A DNA stretch of 64,000 nucleotides from NCBI GenBank assembly GCA_014529385.2, contig CM043963.1, forward strand, positions 73,017,912 through 73,081,911, read 5' to 3'. How positions within the stretch are numbered: position 1 is the first letter of the stretch; each line of letters opens with the position of its first letter. Shown one piece after another: positions 56,330 through 64,000 of this stretch. A program made the position numbers and the translations under genes. The notes beneath the pieces are model-generated. The model worked only from the letters and a program-made list of their open reading frames with translations, was not told the DNA's origin and searched no databases. The stretch comes from Adiantum capillus-veneris (lineage: Eukaryota > Streptophyta > Polypodiopsida > Polypodiales > Pteridaceae).

Positions 56330-58006
56330 TGTAACATTTAATGGCCTAAAAACTTGTGTGTAGTGGAAATTAGCATGAACATAGTGGGCATTTCATTAGA
56401 ATAGATTCCCAATGAGAATTACAAGAGTGCTTGGGTGGAGAGAGCAACAAAAAGCATAACACCTAGTTAGATAGCATGAACAATACTTTCAAAAGAGAGA
56501 GAAATTAAGCTATTGACAACACTTGAGGACCGGATTTTCATGGAGCCGGTCCCCCCTCCAAAAGGCTTTGTATTATGGTTTCTCCCATCAAGAGAGACAT
56601 TGAACAATACAATTCTTTGTGTTCCTTCAAGAATAGCTAGTGCAATGAAGATGAAAGTTTCATGCACTAAGCAAAACACTTAGCAAACACAACATCAATT
56701 ATCGCCGGTCTCAGACCCAAGACCTCACACACCTTCGAAGATGGTGAGAGCTAGCAGAGTATGAGAGTAGATTGAGAAGAAGAAGGAGTATCTTACGAGA
56801 AAGATGTACATCTCCTCACATAATCACTCATATTAGCATAGCTTAGCTTAGTAATTAGCTTGGTAGAGGAGATGAGCATGCATTGAAGCTTGGCTCTTGG
56901 TTGGATTTGCATCCACATGACAAGAGTGTGTTGATGTAGTCTTCTATCTCACAAGCTTGGAGTAGGTGATGAGCTCTTGGTTGGATTTGCATCCACATGC
57001 CAAGACTGTGTCGATGTAGGCTTCTATCTCACAAGCTTGGAGTAGGTGATGAGCTCTCCATTAAAGCTTGGGAAGAGATAGTCTTCTTTACTTCACACAT
57101 GAGATTGTGTGAGTGTGTGTGTGATAATGCCTTGCAAAAATCAGCCCCCTCTCTCTCTTGGGCGAGCCCTCTTGCTAATTGCTCTTGCTATCTTCCCATT
57201 GGACCTCCCCAGGGCTAGCCAATGACTATTAAGCGTCATAAGTGATAGTCTTCTGACATGTGTCCCCCTTTCCCCTTTTGTGAGAGCTTTAGGTAATTTA
57301 ATAATTCAACTAAACTCTCATTGGACCCCTTTGCCTCCTGGCCAATAGGAATCAGGCAAGCCATTGGGCTACTGAATGCTCATTGGACCCCTTGGGAGGC
57401 TGTCCAATAGTCATCCACGAGACTTAATTTTCATTGGTTCTTTTTATTAAGTGCTTTTAAATTAATTAAAATAGATTTAATCTAGCCTAATTCTCATTGG
57501 TCCACCTCCAAGGCCATCCAATAGAAATTGGGTACACCTTGTGGGCATCTGGGCTAGGGAGCTGACATGTGTCCCTCATTCCCTTTGTGTACAGGAAGCT
57601 TGTGTGTGTGTGTGTGTGTGTGTGTGTGGATTTCTCTCTCATCCCATACATGCAAGGTTCTCCTCCTCCCAAGTAGGGATTGCAAAGACTTTTTTGTACA
57701 CACACAAAGCATCCAATTCCCTTAAGGTTGACCTTTGGACACAACCTTTGAATTTTGGAACCTTAGCATTTTGGAAGTCTTAATGGGCTGAACCTTAGGG
57801 TCCTTTTAGCCCATTGTTGCACATGGCTCTTTTGCAAATGGACCCCCCTTTGGATCCCTATTTTCCTTCCTTTGGATCCCTACTGTGGCCGGTCGGCTAG
57901 CTTAACCAATATTCTAGCTTTTTCTCCCCTGGCACTTCCCCATATTAAATGATCAGTTTAACATGAGAAAATCATTTAGGAGAATTAGATATTGATTATT
58001 ATGACA
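56330..58006 (-). repeat. Gypsy-2 5' LTR
   Basis: 1677 bp, intact. It carries an internal tandem duplication of about 85 bp near 56885-57060 (GGTTGGATTTGCATCCACATG and CACAAGCTTGGAGTAGG each occur twice) that the 3' LTR lacks. A TG microsatellite lies at 57601-57628, with its counterpart at 48641-48662. Confidence 0.93.
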
Positions 58007-58077
58007 ATTTGAAATGCTAACTTACAAGCGTTCCCTCCAGAAACATAAGCCACACGAACTCTATCAACTCTAAACTT

Positions 58078-58152
58078 GAGATATTTCTCCGTCTTCTTGA
58101 GATATTTCTCCCAAAACCTGAGATATTTCTCCGTCTTCTTCTCTATCAACTC
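58078..58152. repeat. Three direct repeats upstream of copy B
   Basis: GAGATATTTCTCC(G/C) occurs three times, followed twice by GTCTTCTT. They lie in the presumed 5' leader of copy B, just before its ATG. Confidence 0.88.
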
Positions 58153-58157
58153 TAGGA

Positions 58158-60837
58158 ATGGAGAATGCATCTTTTCCTGATGAAAACACTAATTTGAACT
58201 TACAATCCTTAGCTCCTTCATCTTTAACACTTACCCAAAGAAAGAACACACATCATCTTCATGTTGATGTATTGCAAGAGTACGCACCGTTGCAGAAACG
58301 TAGGAGGGAGTCTTTCTTATCTCAACGGGAGAAAGAACTTAGAAGGACAAACAAGGAACATCATTTGGATTTGTGGACAAATTCTCCACCTCTCTTTGCT
58401 AATATCACTAACCTCTTACATTTCACAGGCGATGGCAAGGATGGGCTATTGGGATACACCGAACATTTGGAAATGAGAGGATTGAATGCGGAAAGGCAGA
58501 GAAACTTCTTGGCGATAGAGAACATGCAGCTGAAGAAACTAAATGAAGCATGCTCTCAAAAGATTGCATCAAACAGAGAGACAATCCAAGGCCTTGAGAA
58601 GAAGATCATAAGTTTGCGAGAGAAAGACACCGTGCTTGGTAGTCGGAAAAGAAAACAAGATCTGTGCAGCATTGAGAACATGAAGGTTGGTAGTGGTGGC
58701 CTGAAAAAATGAATACGAGCTTTAAGGTAACTCAAAGTTTGTTTCTTCAATGTGCTTCATTAAGAAATGGATACACTTTGCTATACTTGATCATAATGCA
58801 TGGTGCTTTTTTTGGCAGGTCTTTACTGCATCCAAACTCGAACGGTGCAGGCTTCAATGCCGGAGTGCATTACAGCCGCCTAGTTCCAAAAGAAGTAGTT
58901 GAAGAGATGATAACTCGGAAAAAATTTCGTAAGTTGAAAGGGAGGCTACTTATGTCCTTCATGAACGAGAATCAACTGGAGCCAATGGAAGTGCAAGCAA
59001 TACTTGATGAGAGTGGCATCTCGCAGATGGGATACAAGGCACTTTTCAAAGCATTAGCTAAAAAGTCTCAAAATAAACTACAGAGAGGATCATTGTTGCC
59101 AAAGCCATCACATGTAAAGGCTGCTCGCTGGCACGTAAACAATGAGGTGTTTGAGAAACTTGGGTCACCATTCCATATTGAAGCAACATTATTAGGCAAG
59201 GGCGGCAGAGAGGTACAGTTTAACAAGCACAACAACCTCTTTGTTGATATTGAAGAATTGCAAAGGTATGCAGTTCACTTCTTTGACATCAGTCGAGAGG
59301 AGGGCTGTGGGGTTCTCAAGTTTGTTTTGAATCTCGACGAGTGCGAGATCTTGAAGAACAAGAAGATGGACAGAGTCACCATTACCCTCATGAACGGAGA
59401 TCTGGATCCATCAATAACGAAAGAGGATCCATGATACTTCAGCGTGCAATCAGAAAACAACATTCTAACTCTAGGATCATTTCAGGTATACTTCGTTCAC
59501 TCTATGATAACAAAAATATTGACTATTTGGTTGTTGATTTTGTGTTTTCGTTTTTCACTACAGGTTGATAAGGAAAATTTTGAAATCCTCGATTGGGTTT
59601 TTAGTCAAACCCAAATTCCTTCTATCATCAGTGAACAAAGAAACGGAGCCGTTTGTTCAGTGGAAGGATTTGGTGACTACACAGTGGAATGTCACATGGC
59701 ATGTGATTTAAAGACTCTTAAGTGTATGTATAACATAACACACGGAGAAACTGTGGCAAATCCATGCTTATATTGCATGGATGATGCACAATCACTTGAG
59801 AGTGTGCAACGGAATAGAGCTTCCAACAGACATCTTCAAGATAATACTTTTAAACCAGTGCTTGATATTCCTCTGAGTAGAGTTCACGTATGTACAATTC
59901 ATGCACTCTGTCGAATAATTGAAAAGGTGGTTCATTTGTACATATGGTTTGCATGGACATTAAAGCCAGAGAGTGAGTCGAAAAGAGTGATCAAAGCATT
60001 AGAGGGAGTGCTCTCAAACATCGGTTTGCATGGAGGCAATGTCAAAATCGAAGAGGACCCTAAGATGTCTCAAAGTCGGTACAAGGTACCAAGGAAAGCA
60101 TCGATAGGCGGAGTGAAGGCAAGAAGGTTTCTTGGGTTTAGCCTCAAAGATTCAGATAGATAAGAAAGGAGAAACCTGTTCAACAAATGGAAACAGTTAC
60201 ATAAAGTGGTTAAAGACAATGCTGGTGGTGGGGCAATCCAAAATCACAAGGTGAACGTGTGGAAATCACTAGATAAAATTTTCCATTACGTTGAGCAGCA
60301 TTCTTGGGACCAAAGTAAGCTCACATCATTTCAAGCAGCCTTGCTGGATTGGAAAAAGGCTTACCTTACAGGGTGGGGTGGGCAACATATCACACATTAC
60401 ATGGTGGGTTGGCATTCTACATATACAAAACAAAATTTTAAATTGTACTCTACTGACCATTTTGTTTTATTTCAATGCAGCACATATTGTTCAACCATGG
60501 TCCATATTTTGCCAAGACTTACGGCTCAGTATCAATATGGTCCAGACAAGGCATGGAAAAAACCCACTACATGGCAAGAACAGGTTATTTTAAGCACACT
60601 AGACATGGGGGAGGAAAAGAAAAGGCCAATAGCCTATTAGAGTTACACCAATGGACTTATAGACGATTAATTCATAGATCAAGGCAGAAGGAACTTCTTA
60701 AGAGTTCAGAAATTACACGGTCTTTACAACACATCCGCAAAGAGAAGAAACAGATGGCTTGGGGAGCTTCAAATGCGGCGGAGCGCCATGCGAGGTGGCA
60801 ATGGTCACGAGTCAGGAGCGGGAGAAGATGGACCTGA
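58158..60837 (+). pseudogene. Unrecognised multi-exon family, copy B (near complete)
   Basis: Four exons: 58158-58726, 58819-59485, 59564-60403, 60481-60837, all with GT...AG introns of 77-92 bp and in-phase joins, 811 codons in all. Exon 1 has a coiled coil (about residues 105-160) and KRKQDLCSIENMK. Exon 2 has VVEEMITRKKFRKLKGRL and NNLFVDIEELQRYAVHFFD. Exon 3 has HMACDLKTLKCMYN, a Cys-x2-Cys (NPCLYCMDD), VHVCTIHALCRIIEKV and HGGNVKIEED. Exon 4 has SRQGMEKTHYMARTGYFKHT and RHGGGKEKANS. Three stops: TGA 58710, TGA 59432, TAA 60161. At 58710 copy A has CGA. Asp, His/Cys and Glu motifs in this order suggest a DDE-type transposase, unproven. Confidence 0.75.
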
Positions 60838-62309
60838 GCCCGTCGTTTTTATCCTCTTCGATGCACCTCCTTCTTCCTCACTTTGTACCTCTTTGATGTG
60901 CAAGCTCTGTAGACGAGCTCGTTCCTCTGTTGATGGGAGCATCCCCACGGGCATCAGGCGTCTTCTTTCCCTCAGAAACAGCTGCTTGTTGTATGGATCT
61001 AAGCTTTCCGGGTCTTCAACCCCTGTAGCCATACCTAAGGTGTGTAGGACATGAAATAGGGGGCTCTGAGTGCTTGGCACCCATGCCCAATGCCAAATAC
61101 GAGAGAAAAATGTTTCTCAATCAGAATTAGTTTTCCTGTGTTTAGTGGGAGGGGGTGCCCACCACACAATCTTGTAATAAGTTTCATTGCAAACAATAGG
61201 AACTTTGCATTGTCATCGAAGTATTCCTTGTGGTATATTATGATCTACATAAAAATTGTAATGAATTTATGGGCCGTAAGTGAGATGAGTACAATTTCCA
61301 AGTACTTGAATTGTTTCTACAAACCTTTTTGTGGTTGAAACGCCCGATGTAGTGAGACAACGCCGTCTCCTTGCCTTGGACTCTAGTGACAAGCCCTTGC
61401 CGTGATCCTCCCGCTCTTCTGAGGAAACTATCGTCATACACTAGCATCTGGCAGCAAAAAAAATGATCATGATATTTTATCACTAGGCCATCTCGAATAC
61501 CATCTGAATGCACGAAAAAAGTTACCATTTGATTCTCATTCATTTCCAGCATCGACCTCACAAAAATTTGCAATTGCCGCTAGGCAGTAGTCCTCCCATA
61601 TATTGAGCTCATGCATGATATCTGTGAGCAGAACATAGTGGGTGTCGCCTGCCATAGCAAAGCTGGGAGCACAATTCAGAGGCAAAGTCACTTCCTTACT
61701 TGGAATTTCTTGCTTGCACCCTATTGCTGCATCCGCAAAAGAAACAAGAGTTAAGCCCGCATCAAATATGTCCTTTAGTATTTCTACCCGCTGCTCTTCT
61801 GGGTCGAACTGCACCTCCACATCCTCTATCTCTTCCTCCGACGCCAATGGACAACTACCGAAAGTTGTTGACTGGGAAGTCTATGACTCACCATCCGGCT
61901 GCAAGTATAAGTAACAGATAAACCCGTGGTAGAATTCCACTAAGCGACACTTTTTGAAGTGCTTCATATACCTGTCTTGTACAAGCAGTGCATTGGAGGG
62001 ACACTTTTCTAGACAGCGATTCAGTCTCCTTGAAGCAGCACTCTTGTCAGGGTCAACGTCGGCTGGGTGCACATATCTCATGCCATGAACTGTCATGGAA
62101 TTGTCACAAGTGACTACCTCATACTGTTGCAAATGGGCTTGTAGGTACTCAAATGAGCAATCTATAATCTTCTGTATAGAAAACTCTGCATTAAACATTC
62201 CTGATAGTTCTAGTGCACGGTGATGAGCATGGGCGTTGTATAAGAACGTGAATAGTTTTTCTTCACATGTATCCTCGCTCATGGCTGTCTCCAGGATTAT
62301 GATCCCCAT
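60805..62309 (-). pseudogene. Unrecognised gene on the opposite strand, stops or introns
   Basis: From the ATG at 62309 a 142-codon frame (HHRALELSGMFNAEFS; KCPSNALLVQDRYMKHFKKC) meets a TAG at 61881-61883. It continues in the same frame from 61847 (EEIEDVEVQFDPEEQRVEIL; HELNIWEDYCLAAIANFC) to 61536. A GTGAGT site near the first stop could be a donor, but the nearest acceptor would give an intron of only about 37 bp. 61573-61238 and 61080-60805 may be later exons; the last is basic at its end (SKRIKTTG). The last frame overlaps the tail of copy B in antisense. No domain recognised. Confidence 0.4.
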
Positions 62310-62384
62310 GACTGAAATAAAAAGAAAGCCAAACTATTTGGTGTCATAACCAAGTGAATATTGAACCTCGAGTACCCCTCAAGG

Positions 62385-62810
62385 TCTCTTTTCGCTTGGT
62401 TCTGTCCCGTGCGCTAATGTCATAAGAGGTGATGTCAGTTGAGTCAAAACCAAGCGAGTAGGGGCTCCAAGAATATCCGAAGGGCCCTATTCGCTTGTAG
62501 CTGTCCCGTGCGCTAATGTCATAAAAGGTTACGTCAGTTGAGTCAGAACCAAGCGAATAGGGCGCAAAGAATCTCCGAAGGGCTCTATTCGCTTGGTTTT
62601 GTCCCGTGCGCTAATGTCATAAAAGGTTACGTCACTTGAGTCAGAACCAAGCAAATAGGGCTCCAAGAATCTCCGAAGGGCCCTATTCACTTGGTTCTAT
62701 CCCGTGCGCTAATGTCATAAAAGGTGACGGCTCTTGAGTCAGAACCAAGCGAATAGGGGCCCAAGAATCTCGGAAGGGCCCTATTCGCTTGTTTCTATCC
62801 TGTGACCCAA
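62385..62810. repeat. 98-bp tandem repeat array with internal palindromes
   Basis: CCCGTGCGCTAATGTCATAA occurs at 62406, 62505, 62603 and 62701 (periods 99, 98, 98). Each unit holds the inverted repeat AACCAAGCGAATAGGG ... CCCTATTCGCTTGGTT around a loop of about 18 bases (CTCCAAGAATCTCCGAAG). The array sits directly upstream of the minus-strand gene starting at 62309. Confidence 0.95.
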
Positions 62811-63140
62811 GCATTCGGAATAGGTGGATAAGAACAGAGCATTTAATGTTATCAGTGATAGATTTATAGGCCTACTCACTCACTATGCCCAAACTCAGGC
62901 AAGGTCACATAAGGAGTAATTATTCCAACCATGCGGTTTGAGACTTTTAATTTTACCCCAATGCAGTGGCTTCAGTGCGCACATAGTTAATAGCACATAG
63001 GAAGGGGAAAGGCAGGGAGAAAGAACCTATCTCTGCAATATCCAATGGCGCCAAGTTGGATGGTGATGTCGCAAGCTGCCAACAGCAAGAACCAGAAGGT
63101 GGCGATGGCGATGGCGACGCGGAAGCAAAGGACTCGACCT
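62811..63140. other. No gene seen
   Basis: Unique sequence between two tandem arrays. The right part (63090-63130) is GC-rich with GATGGCGATGGCGACG-like triplets. Confidence 0.5.
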
Positions 63141-63151
63141 AGTGGAGGTCT

Positions 63152-63540
63152 CTCAACGTAGGATCACGAGAGGTGGCCAAGCGGAAGAGCGCAGAAAATG
63201 CAAAGGCAACGGTGATCTGTTTGTTCTACTTGTACATGGAGATGGCGATTGCAAGGCCGATCGGTGTTTGACTCTCAACGCAGGATCACGAGAGGTGGCC
63301 AAGGGGAAGAGCGCAAAAAATGCAAAGGCAATGGCGATCTGCTTGTTCTACTTGGAGATGGAGATGGCAAATGCAAGGGTGATCGGCGTCTGACTCTAAA
63401 CGTAGGATCACGAGAGCTGGCCAAGGGGAAGAGCGCAGAAAAGGGAAAGGCAGCGGCGATCTGTTTGTTCCACTTGGAGATGGAGATGGCAACTGCAAGG
63501 GCGATTGGCGTCCGTCTGACCCTAAACGATCACTCAAAAA
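63152..63540. repeat. 122-bp tandem repeat array
   Basis: CT(C/A)AACG(T/C)AGGATCACGAG begins at 63152, 63274 and 63396; a fourth, partial start is at 63522. The 122-bp period is not a multiple of three, so the long open frames across it on both strands are repeat artefacts rather than genes. Confidence 0.93.
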
Positions 63541-63544
63541 GGCA

Positions 63545-64000
63545 CGTGTGCTGCGCTCACAAGGAAAACCAGTAATAAATGGTCTAAGATTCCCATGCAA
63601 TATGATTTACCAACCACAATATCACGCATAAGTGAAGTTTTCACCCTCCCCGAGGTAAGCATTCTAAGTTGAGGCAGTACCCCCGCCAAACATCTCAACT
63701 ATTCTGCCTCTTTTCGCATCCTCTACTGCGCATCATTATAATTAACTCTACCCCCATCGACACTACACGGTAAGCAAACCATCCCAACTACATTACCTCT
63801 TACTCTCGCGCATCCTCCTTCTCTTACTCTTGTTCTGCAGTGCTTCAGTGACGCGGAACTCTACACTCAGTGAAGAGGTATACTACTTACTACCCTTATG
63901 TGCACTTGTATTTTGTGTAGTCAGTACAAGGCGAATAAGGGAAGGTAAACCCTGTTTGCTGCACCTGTTCTCTTGGTACTAACCATCATCCTTTGTCAGT
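63545..64000. other. No gene seen
   Basis: Pyrimidine-rich non-coding sequence, with short AC-rich and CTCT stretches, to the window end. Confidence 0.5.

Larger units (their letters stand above)
41785..58006 (-). mobile_element. Gypsy-2: chromodomain Ty3/Gypsy retrotransposon, host of two DNA transposons
   Basis: The LTRs are 56330-58006 (5', element sense) and 41785-42225 plus 47890-49040 (3', split by a MULE). Both end ATTATGACA on the plus-strand right side. ATTTG flanks the whole unit at 41780-41784 and 58007-58011: a perfect 5-bp target duplication. A Met-tRNA primer-binding site lies at 56317-56328. Gag, protease, RT, RNase H, integrase and a chromodomain-like tail read on the minus strand. 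Without its two passengers it is about 9.2 kb. Confidence 0.95.

Noticed and set aside
62385-62810. CRISPR-like array
   Set aside because: The units are whole tandem repeats with no variable spacers, in a eukaryotic genome.
63142-63600. Open frames of 83-108 codons on both strands
   Set aside because: They run through a 122-bp tandem repeat whose period shifts frame; no protein-like conservation.

Overview
This is repeat-dense nuclear DNA from a land plant. The evidence is plant-type Ty1/Copia and Ty3/Gypsy retrotransposons with methionine-tRNA primer-binding sites, a Helitron, CACTA and MULE-type DNA transposons, spliceosomal introns, a phytocyanin exon, and many long (GA)n/(CA)n microsatellites. 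A seedless plant (fern, lycophyte or bryophyte) is my guess; the sequence does not prove it. There are no RNA genes and no bacterial features.

Layout. 1-1214: 3' part of a Copia element (Copia-1) ending in two tandem LTR copies, set in a decayed Helitron-helicase fragment (1212-1440). 2511-12627: a broken Helitron Rep-helicase gene (minus strand), split between its HUH and Tyr motifs by a young Copia element (Copia-2, 5147-10606) that carries an extra truncated pol piece. 12.7-13.3 kb: GA microsatellites. 15734-15856: first exon of a phytocyanin gene, cut by a CACTA end; CACTA transposase remains continue to 19.1 kb. 20.6-23.7 kb: two unrecognised genes, one apparently intact with one intron, one with stops. 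23923-24745: a nested palindrome. 24856-25644: a divergent histone H3 with a tail of about 165 residues, broken by one stop. 25953-28337: copy A of an unrecognised multi-exon gene family. 31684-41571: a decayed Gypsy element (Gypsy-1, plus strand). 41785-58006: a second Gypsy element (Gypsy-2, minus strand, chromodomain type) with an exact 5-bp target duplication. It holds a MULE-like element (42226-47880, 9-bp duplication, carrying a ribosomal protein eS25 copy and a Harbinger transposase fragment) and a piggyBac-like element (51032-52364, TTAA duplication). 58158-60837: copy B of the unrecognised family. 60805-62309: an unrecognised minus-strand gene. 62.4-63.5 kb: two tandem-repeat arrays.

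How it fits together. The window reads as layers of insertions, most datable by nesting: Copia-2 into the Helitron; Gypsy-2 just upstream of copy B; the MULE into a Gypsy-2 LTR; the piggyBac-like element into Gypsy-2 RNase H. The most novel content is the A/B gene family, a candidate RNase-H-fold transposase or a host gene of unknown role, and the long-tailed H3 directly downstream of copy A. Nearly every coding relic carries nonsense codons, several of them explicable as C-to-T change at CAG, CGA or TGG codons, as expected of methylated, silenced DNA.
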